Part shown: positions 24,584 through 36,126 of the stretch, piece after piece
How positions within the stretch are numbered: the first letter of the stretch is position 1
How the letters are laid out: every line of letters starts with the position of its first letter
Source: Larix kaempferi
Lineage: Eukaryota; Streptophyta; Pinopsida; Pinales; Pinaceae
Direction: 5' to 3'
Assembly (NCBI GenBank): GCA_027924585.1
Contig: BSBM01000825.1
Span: 432,501 to 496,500, forward strand
Length of the DNA stretch: 64,000 bases
Notes under the pieces: model-generated
What the model was told of the DNA's origin: nothing
Database searches by the model: none
The model's input: the letters and a program-made list of their open reading frames with translations, nothing else
Translations under genes and position numbers: made by a program

Positions 24584-26289
24584 TTGATATAATGTCTACA
24601 CTTACACAAATATCAACTCATTACATATTCATATTCTACATGTTAATTCTACAAATTCTAAGACCTAGTTGCTAAAGAGACTAAGTTATTTAATAAGGAC
24701 CTAGATATACCTAATATCATCTAATAGCTCTTAAAATGAGTATAGCTAATATTGTTGGATGTATGAAGGATTAATGTTTCAATCGTCTAAGTGTTTTTGA
24801 TGTTTAAAATAAATGGAACCAATATAGTTAAATGCTAAGTGAAGGCTACATTCCTTTATGTTAAAGAATGAGTTCATGAACATGTTAACTTTTAATTTAA
24901 ATCTTAAATTAACAACTTAATTGATATTTTAATAATTTAAACATAAATTATATCTACAAATATTTTCATTATTCCATAGAATCATAAAAAATTGAAGATT
25001 CATGGTATTATGTTTTGCAAGTTTGCCATGTTTCCCAAATTTGCCATGTTGCACGATGGTCTTGAGTTTCAGCCTGATAACGATGACGATTCATGGTATT
25101 ATGTTCCCTGTGTTTTCCATGTTGCAACCAAAGAAAAACATAATCCCAAGAATGGTCACCTTTACAAGGCTAAAACTCAAGACCATTGTTTTCCATCAAT
25201 TAGATTCTCAATTCAAAATGCACAATCATAAGGCATGACATTCTCCAAAGAGTGTCAACTTAGAGTGAACTCAATACTAGGTGTACGACTATCATTGGAT
25301 CACTATTAATGTGGAAAAATTATTAGTGAGTCTCATGTTTCCATATATTTGTGGCATGAACTCAATACTAGGTGGACTAATATCATTGCATCACTATTAA
25401 TGTGGACAAGGATTCCCTGAATACATAAGAATAATGTGTACACATGATGTTCATAAAAAATGTTGTTTGGTGCATAATACAATTGACTTTGCTGTTTTTG
25501 AAGGCCAAGGTTTTTTACAATTTTTCTATGTAGTAGCTTTAGTTCTTTGTTATTACGTCTAAAGTAGAGTTTAGTCTTGTTTGTAGTTATGCATGAGCAT
25601 GGTTTATCATATTTAACTAATATATTGTTCTATGAACTCTGTCCATGTGGATAGAGTTCAACCAAAAAGGGAAACCTATACATAAAGCGAAAATACCATT
25701 TGCAAATAGAATTTCAAAACTACTTTTATTTTTCCTTCTTATCACATAAGAAAAATCAATAGTTTAACAAGTTTAACCAACTCAATACTATTTATATTTC
25801 TCTTTTTTGTCATATAAGAAAAATTAATAGTTAAATAAGTTTAACTCAATAACTTTAACTAGCTCAATAGTATTTATATTTAAATAAGTTTCAGCATACG
25901 ATTTGGATCTAAAGGTTCATGGTGAATACACCAGGTGGTTGGTTGTTATTGGACATAAATGGGCATCTAAAGGTAATACGACAAGTAAAAGTAGTTAACC
26001 TAACATCGTACTCAGTCGATACTAATATATTGGCCACAACTCTAGTCTATGCCATAATATCATTGCTTGGAATAGAAAATAAAGTGATTGCATTATTTGA
26101 TAAATTATGAACTCAGAATATCGTATGTAAACTAATTGCATATTTGGATCAATTATAAAGTCGGATTGGACAGAGTTCATCAACTCTTGTACAGTATCCA
26201 CTAAGTTAGATTCTAATTTTTTTGGTTACTCCTTAATTCAATAAGAGATAAATTACACAGACAAATTAGATTTCGTTTCGGCATACCTG
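24584..26289. other. Unassigned AT-rich region
   Basis: No convincing gene. A ~48-bp direct repeat (AACTCAATACTAGGTG plus ATCACTATTAATGTGGA) occurs at 25270-25315 and 25359-25404. A short imperfect duplication of TTCATGGTATTATGTT is at 25000 and 25091. Confidence 0.4.
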
Positions 26290-26459
26290 TTTTTTTTGTT
26301 TTACTGCTAAAAGCCAATCCCAAACCGAACTCGAGCGAACAAAGCCGAACGACCCCAAGCACCAAAAAAGCAAACGGCACCTGCAACCAAACGAAGCAAC
26401 ATTAATATAAAATTTAACAAAAAGAAAAAATAAAACTAAAAAACTGATATAAATTTACC

Positions 26460-26930
26460 TACGCAGTCCACCCCCCAACGAACAGTCCACAACCACTCCA
26501 ACGCGAACATCCACCAAAGACCACTCAACATACGAACTCTCCACCAATGAACAGACCACCACGAACACTCCACCAACAAACAGACGCAATAATGAACGTC
26601 CACCAACGAACAGACACAGCAAGGTGGCAAGGTCCACTCCAAAACGAACAGACGCAGCAAGGTGGCGAAGATGGGGGATGAAAGGACGGGGAGACAAAAG
26701 TGTTGGTGGACCACCAACAGAAGCTGTAGGATTGCGAACAGGGTGACGAACAGGGTGGCAAAAGGGTGGCAAATAGGGTGTCAAAAACGAGTCCAGCAGC
26801 GGCGACACCAGTGGCATGGACGGGTCCATCCAGGTAGACGCGACCGGGTGGCCGGAGCAGTGGCGAGACGGGTGGCACGGGCGGGTCCAGCAGTCAGTCT
26901 CACAATGGGGTCCAAAAATTCCTGCAGAGA
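26460..26930. repeat. GC-rich degenerate minisatellite
   Basis: An island of much higher GC than its surroundings, made of imperfect repeats such as CAACGAACAG plus ACCACC, ACGAACAGACGCAGCAAGGTGG (two close copies at about 26587 and 26643) and GGGTGGC with its variants. Frames open on both strands because stops are rare in it; this is not evidence of a protein. Confidence 0.7.
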
Positions 26931-26964
26931 AAATGACAAAGACAGGCCGCGGCCGAGCTTTTAT

Positions 26965-27190
26965 GCAGAATAATTATTCGACCAAATAAATAAAAAAATG
27001 CGGTGTATTTTCCTGTCTAGCTATACCTCGCACACAAATCGAGGTCTCCGTTATTTCTAACGGTGAACTGTTAAACGTTCTTCGGCCAAATAACGTATAA
27101 CTTATTTGGCCAAATAATGAAAGTTATTAGACCGAATAACCAAATTTATTCGGCCAAATAAATTTGGTTATTCGACCAAATAACTTCTGC
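26965..27190. repeat. Palindromic TTATTCGGCCAAATAA-type repeats near the right end of the insertion
   Basis: Five or more copies of a near-palindrome TTATT(C/T)G(G/A)CCAAATAA lie at about 26970, 27080, 27105, 27145 and 27170, the last three almost head to tail. They end about 60 bp from the point where the copia frame resumes, the position expected for subterminal binding sites of a DNA transposon. A TATA-like CATAAAAG on the minus strand is at about 26957-26964. Confidence 0.75.
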
Positions 27191-27249
27191 TATGTCCCTT
27201 TCGCACCCGATTCTCACAAAAGTGTTACCCAGCTTCACGTTTTCACCCT

Positions 27250-27640
27250 GTTTCTAGAGATGTGATTTTTGTTTAAATGAATAAAAACGACAAGGATGTG
27301 GAGTGGCAACTTGATTATCTAGATAAATTTATACTTGTAAATACATATCTTCTATTTGATAATAAGATTCCACATCTTGAAGGGGGAACACCTAACTTGG
27401 ATCAATCATTGTAATCTCCTTTTGTAGCACCATCTCCCCCTCATGAAGAAGTTCCTACCACTTCACTAGAATAAGAGGTTTAATTTGGTGATGTGATTGA
27501 GAGGATTAAAATATTGAATCTTGAAGAGAATGAAGCACCATCTCAATTAGCTAAGCAACCTAGACCCTCATGGAAATTTTCAAAGCGGGTCATGAAGAAA
27601 CTTGAAAGCATCGTTTTTAACTGTGGATACACCACTTCAT
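27250..27640 (+). pseudogene. Copia remnant, second half: linker after integrase
   Basis: It resumes the frame left at 16896: VSRDVIF, a stop, then NKNDKDVEWQLDYLDKF, IPHLEGGTPNLDQSL, SPFVAPSPPHEEVP and VIERIKILNLEENEAPSQ, the Pro/Glu-rich linker that follows integrase in plant copia elements. It ends in PRPSWKFSKRVMKKLES and then passes into gypsy sequence, so the RT and RNase H of the copia element are missing here. Confidence 0.7.
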
Positions 27641-27684
27641 GCCATAAAATTCATTCGAAAGACTTTCCGGTAGGGAAATAATTA

Positions 27685-29354
27685 GCATAAATATTTAAAG
27701 AACTAAAAACGAATATTAGTCAAGCATGCGTTTTTGCATTGCCAAATTTACATAAACCTTTTGAAGTGGAGTTTGTTGCAAGTGTATGTTATGGGAGCAA
27801 TCTTGATTCAAGGAGATAATCCCATATACCATTTTTAAATGTACCATGGTGGAGTCTTAAACTACCCTACATATGATAAGGAAATATGTTCTTTGGTTCA
27901 ACTTGTTAAGTAATGGAAGCATTATCTGCTAGGCAAGGAGACCATCATCCACATTGATCCAAGCCATTGCAGTACATGCAAGCCAAAAGTAAGTTTTAAC
28001 ATACCAAACACTACAAGTGGATGAGGTTTTTACAATAATTTCATCTATTCATCAAATATAAGAAGGGTGACACTAATAAGTTGTTAGGCATGCTTTCAGG
28101 GCCACCCACATCAAAAATCACAACTTTGGGAATTCTTATGCATGTGGATCATTTCACCCATGATGCATAAAAAGATGCATATACAGAAGATGAGGGATTT
28201 AAATAGGTCTTTCAACAAGTACAAGGCTAGGATTATGCGGAAGAAGGTGATAGTAAGGAGAAATATCATCTCAAAGATGGGTTTCTTTACATGATAGACA
28301 AGTTTTGTGTTCTTAAAGGTGAAAGATTGCAGCTTATTAGAGAGGCTTACACCTCTGAATTTGTAGGTCATTTTGATGTTGGAAGACAATTGCCAACTTA
28401 CATAGAAGGTGTAACTTGATCTATTATATGATGCATACTTTGTTGTACCAACGAGCCTAGTAACATAAAGCAAAGGCTATACTATCCCTTACCTATGCCT
28501 ACTAGACTATTGGAGAGAATCTTTGTGTATTTCGTGGGTGGTTTACTAAGAATAAGGAATCAAAATGACTACCTGTTTGTGGTAGTTTATAGGTTTAGAA
28601 AGATATGCATTCCCTTTCCTTATAAAAAGACCATCAAGGGACGAGATGCAACAAACTTGTTCTTTTAAAAGGCCAAGGTGCACATTGGGATACCAAGTAG
28701 CATCATCTTAGATAGAGATACCAACTTTGTTAGTGCCTTTTGGACTACAATTTGGGAGAAGATGGACACTAAATTAAAGAGGTCTACAAATTTCCATTCA
28801 CAACCATATGTGTAGACAAAAATAGTGAACATGACATTGGTTCAACGTTTGATAGGTTACAATCAAAATCATCCAAGGACTTAGGATGAAAAAATCATTT
28901 ATCTTCAACACTTATAATTGAGTAGTCCACACATCTACCAACAAGTCCCCTTTTGAAACTTGCTTTGGCTATTTGCCACCTTCACCCTTAGATGTTGTAT
29001 ATGGACAATAAGGAAGAGTGAGGGAAGACAACACAACAGAATTATTGAATGTTGAAAATTCATTGATAAGATCAAGTAGATCCATTTGCAAGTACATGAG
29101 ACATTGACGAAGTCATAGGAAAACTACAAGGCTAGGCATGATCAACAAGGAATTGAGAAAACATTCAAGGTGGGAGACATAACTAGGTTGCATTTAACCA
29201 AGGAAAGGTTACAGGGTCCTTGTAATAAAATCAAGGTTATGTCGTATGGTCACCTTGAAGTGTTAGAGAAGGTAGGTGATAATGTCTACAGACTTAGTGT
29301 ACCCCCATATATGCAAATTTACTTACTAGTGACTCTGGAGAACTTGACACTCTA
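27685..29354 (+). pseudogene. Gypsy remnant: RNase H and integrase
   Basis: Decayed pol with many stops: FKELKTNISQACVFALPNLH then KPFEVEF (start of RNase H, about 27690-27770); YHLKDGFLYMIDKFCV and IREAYTSEFVGHF (integrase zinc-finger region, about 28260-28375); NQNDYLFVVVYRF and SSIILDRDTNFVSAFW (integrase core, containing the second Asp, about 28560-28745); and a C-terminal part at 29100-29354 (KTFKVGDITRLHLTKE, LEVLEKVGDNVYRLSVP). RT and everything upstream are absent. It abuts the copia linker without visible boundaries. Confidence 0.8.
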
Positions 29355-29439
29355 GAATCCTTTCATGCTAAACTAAGATCAAATTGATCATGAGCATGTC
29401 CTACCTACCATAGAAGAATTAACATTAGAAGTTTAGGAA

Positions 29440-30300
29440 GACTTAGTAGAAGATATAATTTTGTAGAAGATGTATGGAACAACTAGACAAGGGTAGTATT
29501 AACTTTGGCAGGTTGGGTAAAATGGATAATTTCCATGCAAGTCCAAATGGTAGTCGAGCGAGAAGGTAGAGTAAAATTCTCTCACCTCCTTTAACAAAAT
29601 ATTTAGGGGACCAAAAGCCTCTATAAATGAGGAGGTATGACCCAAAATGGATCATTATATCAATTTGTTATCTATTTTGGTACTTTTTGGATGGAAAAAT
29701 TGGAGCTATTGGTTTGTAAGGCCGCTTTTATGGATATATCCAACTTTGGTGATTTGGAGTCCAAACGTTTTAGTGCCCATTCAAAGATTTAAATGACCAT
29801 TTTTGGGGCGAAAACTTTGCAATCAAAGCTCCCAAACTCTCATAATTATTCTACACATCGAAAAAATTCTAATGATGCAAAAATCACCTCATTTAGAGTT
29901 TGTATGTAGGATTTATGCCTCTCACAATTTGATCTATCCTGTTGAGCACAATGGTACCAAGTGGATGCTACATTAGTGTCAATTATGCACACATGCGTAG
30001 ATAGTTATGTGCGGAATTTCAAAAAGATTCTAGATGGTCCAAAACCCTAACATCAGACCCTAACCTTAACCCTAGAGGACTATTAGGAGTAAGATTTTAG
30101 AGTAGAACAGAAGGAGTAAAAGATCCTATAGTAGCCATACATTTTATAATTGAGAAGAAAAGAGAAAAGCATATGCCTCACATTCTAGTTAATGTTTTCT
30201 CATATTGAGTTTTCCTAGGGTATAACTTGCATCCATTATGTGGATACTGTGTTATTTGATTTGATTTCAATTTAGTTCATCATTCCAACTAAACCACTCC
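29440..30300 (+). repeat. 3' end of the gypsy remnant (copy A)
   Basis: Non-coding sequence after the integrase end that recurs, diverged, at 36515-37310 and 38225-38390. Shared landmarks are AAAATTGGAGCTATTGG, AAAGCCT(C/T)TATAAATG, and near 30149 AATTG(A/G)GAAGAAAAGA. The combined block is probably the 3' UTR plus 3' LTR; its edges were not resolved. Confidence 0.6.
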
Positions 30301-30477
30301 ATGATAAAAGATTCTAGAATATTAGAAGATCTATTTTAATAATTTGTAAAATATCCATATAATTTATAAATTACACTGCACCCATCACACACGTTTTCAT
30401 TAACTTGAATATTAAAAGTGTTTCTTGAAATTTCTCTCTCCTTTTATGAGACTTTTTGCTTTACCAATCTCTTTTAT

Positions 30478-30611
30478 GTTATCAATTCCTATATCTTATT
30501 ACTTTGACAATAGTAGACTCTTCTATATTATCAATTCCTATATCTTGTTACTTTGACAATAGTAGACTCTTTCGTATTATCAATTATTATATTTAGTTAC
30601 TTTGACAATAG
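30478..30611. repeat. 49-bp tandem repeat, about 2.7 copies
   Basis: The unit (TTATCAATTCCTATATCTT, then TTACTTTGACAATAGTA plus GACTCTT) starts at 30479, 30528 and 30577, exactly 49 bp apart; the third copy is partial and more diverged. Confidence 0.9.
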
Positions 30612-31149
30612 TAATTTTTTCCTTTGAGAATTCTTTTATATTCCCCCTCTACTTTGTATGAAATGTGTTTTTAAATTAAATAATCAAATATATAAGTTTC
30701 TTAATTTCTTAAATTTAATAAAGTTTTTAAAATGTTTTAGGTATTCCTCTAACTTATTTTAAGTATAAAGTTTATAAAAGTTAAAAGTTATATATATATA
30801 TAGCAATTTCGCAAATTTCACTTCAAATACTTTCTCATGATCAATGTATAATAAAAATATGTATTAATGAAGTAAAAGTATATCTTACCTAAAAAAGTAC
30901 ACCCACATTAGTGCCCCTACTTTTTTTAAGTAGAAAAAAAAATAAAAATAAAAACTTATAACTTGATATTTTACCAAATCAAAGTTATAATTACAAAGTA
31001 TGAAATATCATTCTAACTAGATCTGTAAGTGGCAAAAGGCCAATACTACCAAAGAGTCAAAAAAATCAAACATAGGTGCAAAATAAAACTATATCCCTAA
31101 ATAGGCAGCCAAGCTCCTACAGAGATGCAGAAATGACACATAAACTTCA
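30612..31149. other. AT-rich spacer
   Basis: No gene or element edge is seen; it contains a short TATATATATATA run near 30790. Confidence 0.4.
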
Positions 31150-31361
31150 CAATCTAATAGACAAAACTTTCATACAGAAAAATTACAAGGAGCTATCAGT
31201 AGGTTTTGAAAGAGCCTTCATCCATTTTTACAAAACTTTCATACATAAAATCTATAAGGAGCTATCAGTATGCTATCAGTAGGCTTTGAAAGAGCCTTCA
31301 TCATCTATAAGGAGCTATCAGTAGGCTTTGAAAGAGTCTTGATCCATTTTTACAGAGTCTT
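31150..31361. repeat. Tandem repeat with unit GGAGCTATCAGTAGG
   Basis: Three rearranged copies of a ~70-bp unit (AAAACTTTCATACA, then AAGGAGCTATCAGTAGG, then CTTTGAAAGAG plus CCTTCATCCATTTTTAC), with one internal partial copy. Confidence 0.85.
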
Positions 31362-31874
31362 ACATGTATACATACTACTATACGTTTTTAATTAAAGTTT
31401 TAATCTACTTTTTAATTTTATTTGAATTCTCAAAAAATACCAAGTTACAATTTCAGCAAATCGTAATTACAATTTTAAAAGCAATTAACTAAGAACCTTT
31501 AAAAAAGACAGACAACCTTGAAATGACACAAGCCAATTTAGTCAGGCGTGGGAAAAGGTCTGGATTCAGATGTCAAAAAATTCCACGTCTAGGCAGCCGG
31601 CGTGCAAAATCTAATCTAAAATGGAAACAAACACAGTCGCACCATTAAAATTTTCAAACAAAGTTGAGGCCTGGGAGGCGTACAAAGTCGCCATAGCAAC
31701 GCAACTACCGGCATTGAAATTCTGAAGATTAGGTCAGTCGCAGCACCGACAGCCGATTAATAATTGCTCGTCAATACCGTTATTATCGATGCACGGCCAA
31801 GGAAGGAAATGTCAGGAAATCAATTCATGAATCACGAGGACCATTGTACTCCACCGCGTTGTTTGGCAGAAAGC

Positions 31875-32009
31875 TATAAAATTTTGCGGCAGGCTACGCT
31901 CGTGGAAAATTGAAATATATAGACTGTCCACTTTACTTTCAAATTCATTGAATCGTTGTTTTACCACATGACGTCTGGAATTCATTACATGAACCCCAAA
32001 CCATTAAAG
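31875..32009 (+). promoter_or_regulatory. Promoter-like segment with TATA box and short first exon
   Basis: A TATA box (TATAAAATTT at 31875) lies 93 bp before an ATG at 31968. The ATG opens 14 codons (MTSGIHYMNPKPLK) that end exactly at a donor-like AAG|GTAATT at 32009/32010. The preceding 300 bp (31560-31870) are more GC-rich than the surroundings. No downstream exon was recognised, so this may be the 5' end of a lost gene. A diverged copy of the exon and following sequence is at 32529. Confidence 0.35.
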
Positions 32010-32528
32010 GTAATTCATAGTTTTTCAGTTATACCCTGTAGAATTCTCCGCATAAAGCAAACAATGAACAGCAATGCAATTTTTCATTCAACTTTGAAAC
32101 ATGGTAACCAAATTCGCCCGAAAATAAATAGGTAAATTCGACTTTTCGATTCGTAAGACGAATTTTTCAGTTTAATTCGGTCTGTTCATTTTCAAATTGA
32201 TTTTTTTATACAGACTTGAGAGAGATTTTTAGAGACTTGAGAATATGGATTGATAGTACAGGTTTCTGTGTTCATTGCTCAATTTGCACCATTGTTGAAA
32301 GCTTTTAGGAGGCTTTTCTGGTAGAGGATGTCCTGAAGTTGAAAGGGTTTTGTAAATTCAATAAACTTGGCTGCAACCTGTGTCACCTGTTTGTATTGCA
32401 AATTTTTTAGACCAACATTTTCGGAATAAAAAATTTATGTCTCTAACTTTTTTTAACCATACCGAATTCGAATACGGTAACTATGCTTTGAGATGCAAAG
32501 TAAGGAGTGATTAATTGAATCCCTGTAT

Positions 32529-32625
32529 ATGACGCCTGGAATTCAATATAGGAATCCCTGTATATTACAGTTTGTCAATTATACCCAATGGTATTATTCG
32601 CACAAAACAACACATCAGTCGGCAC
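32529..32625 (+). repeat. Diverged second copy of the 31968 exon region
   Basis: ATGACGCCTGGAATTCA at 32529 matches ATGACGTCTGGAATTCA at 31968. Similarity continues through TTATACCC and TCGCACAAA (compare TCCGCATAAA), spanning roughly 95 bp. The second copy lost the reading frame. Confidence 0.65.
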
Positions 32626-32673
32626 TGTATTGTATGTTATGCAAACCATAAACTGACTAAAATGTGTTTCGGG

Positions 32674-32715
32674 GATCATGACGGCGCTTGAAGGGGATCA
32701 TGACGGCGGTTGAAA
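32674..32715. repeat. Short tandem duplication GGGGATCATGACGGCG
   Basis: GGGGATCATGACGGCGCTTGAA is followed directly by GGGGATCATGACGGCGGTTGAA, a 22-bp head-to-tail duplication with one difference. Confidence 0.9.
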
Positions 32716-32807
32716 GGGTCTGTATTCTCATCATTTTTACATCCTTCTTCAATTCTAGATTGCGTTTATGATTTTACTTCCTCAGGCTTCTTCAACTTTC
32801 TTACAGA

Positions 32808-32912
32808 TTTTCTTTTCAAATATTTTGGAAGTCTCTTCATCTAATTATTTTCTTACCAATTTTCTTTCAAATATTTTGGAAGTCTCTTCATCGAATTATT
32901 TTCATTCAATTA
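32808..32912. repeat. About 57-bp tandem duplication
   Basis: TTCAAATATTTTGGAAGTCT plus CTTCATCTAATTATTTTC is repeated head to tail with few changes. The surrounding 32740-33260 is T/C-rich low-complexity sequence whose open frames I do not regard as genes. Confidence 0.8.
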
Positions 32913-33955
32913 GATCATTTTTTTTCTTGGTTTTGACAATAATTATTTTCTTCTTTCATTCTCTTAACATCATCAAGTAGTTTTTTATTATGTTTTCTTT
33001 ATCTACATATTTATTCATCCTTCTTTCAATTTTTCCCTTCACTCCACATTTTCCCACTTTCCTTTATTATTATTTTCTTACTTCAATCTTGTTTTCAAAG
33101 ATGATTTCATCTTCAATCCTTTGTACTTGGTTTTTGATTAATCTATCTTTTGAGAGAATAACATCATATTGGACATGTACATTTTCAAGCTTTGTCAAGG
33201 TCTTTTACTATTTTATGGTGAAGTTGTTAAATCTTTTCTTCCTTCTCCTTTTGAAGTTGTAATGTGATGCATAGTCCATAATATTTTGGATGCATAGTAT
33301 AATTAAATTTGGATATATAAATCTTCGTATATAACAATTTTACCTGTAAAACCTTTTTGAGACTAGTTTTTGGAATGATAAAAAAACCTAACTTCCACAA
33401 ATTATAACTTTGAATTTACAGTGAACCAAGACCTAAAACTTTTACCAACCCTATTTCAAAATGTTTTATAATTTGCCTCAAAATTGTGTTGTTTGAAAAT
33501 TCCAAAACAAAAACTTATAGCAAAAAACATGATACTGAATGTTATGAACCAAGACTTAGATTGCCATAATAAATCAGAGTATACAAAGTGTACCTAAATT
33601 TGGAGCACAATTAAAAGATATATAATAGAGATGAGTTATACAACAACTCCTTAAATAATAGGAGAACCTCCTTCAAACACCCCATACATTCATATATCCA
33701 CTCCACATGTTGCCTCAATAATGACCAGACGACCCCTATATATACCTGTTCACTCATTGCACATGTGGGTCCTTCATTAGTCCAACCACTATTACATATA
33801 CATTTATCTCCATATATGCTCCCTTGGGGTCATGTCATATAAATTTAACCCAATATATGCCCCCATTGGGTCATAAAATAAAAGATGGATCTATATATTG
33901 GGATCCACATGAATGTGTTAGGGACCACCAATCTTTGCCAAGTATTGAGCTCAAG
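32913..33955. other. Low-complexity T/C-rich and AT-rich sequence
   Basis: No recognisable gene or element was found; frames at 32990-33262 are long runs of Phe, Leu, Ser and Ile typical of chance frames in pyrimidine-rich DNA. Confidence 0.4.
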
Positions 33956-34250
33956 TATCTTCAATGGGGAGTCAACATAAGAAATTTGATATGGGAATTG
34001 GGTTTATGGATGAGCTTATTATATTACTTCAGTATGGTAGTTAGTATTTTCACATGGGACACTCGTGACTTCAACATTGAGGTTAGTACTCATACATGGG
34101 ATCTCGGTTTAAGGTGGAGATTCTTGGACTACTTTAGGATGGAAGCTAGCACTTGTACATGAGACCATGGTTCATTTGCTTACTTTATTAGTTTGGTCAA
34201 CACTCATCCATGGGACTGGGGTTTATGGTTGTGCCTTGTCACATCAACCC
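33956..34250. repeat. Degenerate tandem repeat, unit about 65-70 bp
   Basis: Imperfect units recur around the words TTAGTATTTTCACATGGGAC, TTAGTACTCATACATGGGAT, CTAGCACTTGTACATGAGAC and CAACACTCATCCATGGGACT, with TTTATGG or TTCTTGGACTAC between. At least four units are seen. Confidence 0.75.
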
Positions 34251-36126
34251 TTGAGGGTGGTGATTTTCTAAGGGTTTGAATGACCCATTAAATTAATAAT
34301 AGTGGAGGCCATCCAATGTAGTATGGACTAGGTCCACTATGTTTTCTATTATTAAATAAGGTCCACTATGGTTGTTAGTATTCAATAAATGCAATGGGGG
34401 CTCATTAAAAAAGGCCCACTAGGTAGTTAGGAGGGTGTGATGGCCATGATTCTCTTGCTAGTTATAAGTAATCATGTGGATTCCTTATGATGTGTGAGGA
34501 AAAATATGGTAATTGGATTTTAGATAATTGAGAGGTCACCCAACCTTAAGAGGAAAGTGAACAAGGGAAGATTCCTTCCATAAAAATGATCATTGTAAGG
34601 TGTTTCCCTACCTTAAGGGTTTTTTATATTAATAAAGTGTAGAGAATTTTTTATATCTCAAGGTTAGATATCATAACATTTAATACTTTAACAACATTCA
34701 CATCAAGTGCTAAAACTTGACATACATAATAAACATAATTAGCCTAGGGTATGGGGGATTTGAGTAGCCCTTCTTAGCCTAACTGTATAAAGCTGATTTT
34801 TGATGAGCATATGGATATTTCTGTTATCTACCTATTGTTGAAATTATGATGCCAACATACATCATACATACAATATATAGAATAATTTCATTTATAGCCA
34901 TTTTGGGTTTTTAAGTGTCATAAAGGAAAATTTGAAGCTAATTTTTGGTGGACATAAGGGAATATATTGTACCATCTATCCCTAATCAAAATTTGGTATT
35001 CAATAAAATTCATGACATCATTTATTTAAAAAAATGAAACCAATTTTTATACTTGTATGTGAAATGTATTTCTACAAACAGTTTGTATACAATAAAATTC
35101 ATATTCATTTGCACTTAAAATTTACAGAAAATTTCAGTGCAAATTGTCATAACAAATAATAAAATTGTACTATTCACAATACAATATTGAATTCATAACA
35201 AAGGAGGATAAAAAAATTTATTTTTTATAAATTGAGTTTCAAGGTAATTGACTATTGATGAACCATTTTCCTCCTGGCCATAGGAAAATCCTTTATGAAT
35301 TTCAACCCTGTGGTGGGCTACCAGGCCACTAGGTTTAAGAATATTTGTCAAAGATCCTATATAACTCTTATCTTTACCAAAGTATTCCAAACCAACCAAT
35401 AAAGCCAACAAACGTGTAGAGGTTGAATAAGGTACTTCATTTCCAATCTTAGTGTTTAATTCCATAGTAGCACTGCCTCTTTCATCTCTCCATGGATCCT
35501 ATGTTAGATGTTATACTCTTTTTCATCAAAAACACTATTATCTACTTAAGAAGTCACTTTTTTCTCAAGATTATCTTCCTAATTCGAATTCTCAATTTTT
35601 CATGAATGAAAAAGAGGGAAAGTCATAGTCTTAATCCAACTCTTCCTCTCCCTTAATGTCAAGGATCAAGAATCCTAGTTGAACTCCCCTTAATTGCATG
35701 AATATAGGAATTGGGTGATTTAGTATACAAGTTATGTACTTAATGGTAGGAATTAATTACTTAAAGTAATTACTTGTTTCACTAGGATCCTAATTGTAAT
35801 AGAACAAGCATTAGGATTGGATGTTAATAGTATAATCACATGGAAGAACTTGTAGATAGGATATAGTAGTCACCATGAGACATAGTTCAATTCCCCCATT
35901 AGACTCCCTTACCTTTCCCCTTTGGTGGACTCATAGCCCATTAATGTTCTCCCACCAATCAACCTTGGAACCTTTTATTAAATTCAAAATGATTATGTTT
36001 AGATGTATTTAAAATTGTCATGGTAAGTCTACCTCATGGCATGAAGCAAAACTAGTAATGAAAATCATAATTATAGTATAAACAATATCAAGTTCAAAGG
36101 ATCGAGAATGAAATTCTATAATTAGG
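34251..36126. other. Unassigned region with one 90-codon minus frame
   Basis: No gene was recognised. A 90-codon minus-strand frame at 35465-35193 (starts MELNTKIGNEVPYST) has no family signature and may be chance or a decayed retroelement fragment. Confidence 0.35.

Larger units (their letters stand above)
16898..27249. mobile_element. About 10.35-kb insertion in the copia element, carrying two convergent gene relics
   Basis: The copia reading frame stops after AAATTTATT at 16896 and continues with GTTTCTAGAGATGTG at 27250, giving the usual copia KFI-x-SRDVIF motif across the gap. Everything between is therefore inserted. Inside are a plus-strand gene relic (16898-19870), a long hairpin, a minisatellite, a minus-strand gene relic (22316-24583), a GC-rich repeat and palindromic repeats near the right end. 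No matching inverted termini were found; the right end reads inward as AGGGTGAAAACGTG, while the left edge falls directly in coding sequence and may be truncated. A short TG or TTG/CTG target duplication is possible but too short to rely on. Confidence 0.65.

Noticed and set aside
26436-26973. Overlapping 90-124-codon frames on both strands as a real protein
   Set aside because: All six frames are open because of GC-rich minisatellite repeats; there is no consistent domain.
32768-33262. Hydrophobic plus-strand frames as small membrane proteins
   Set aside because: They are low-complexity T/C-rich sequence with tandem duplication, and no family resemblance.
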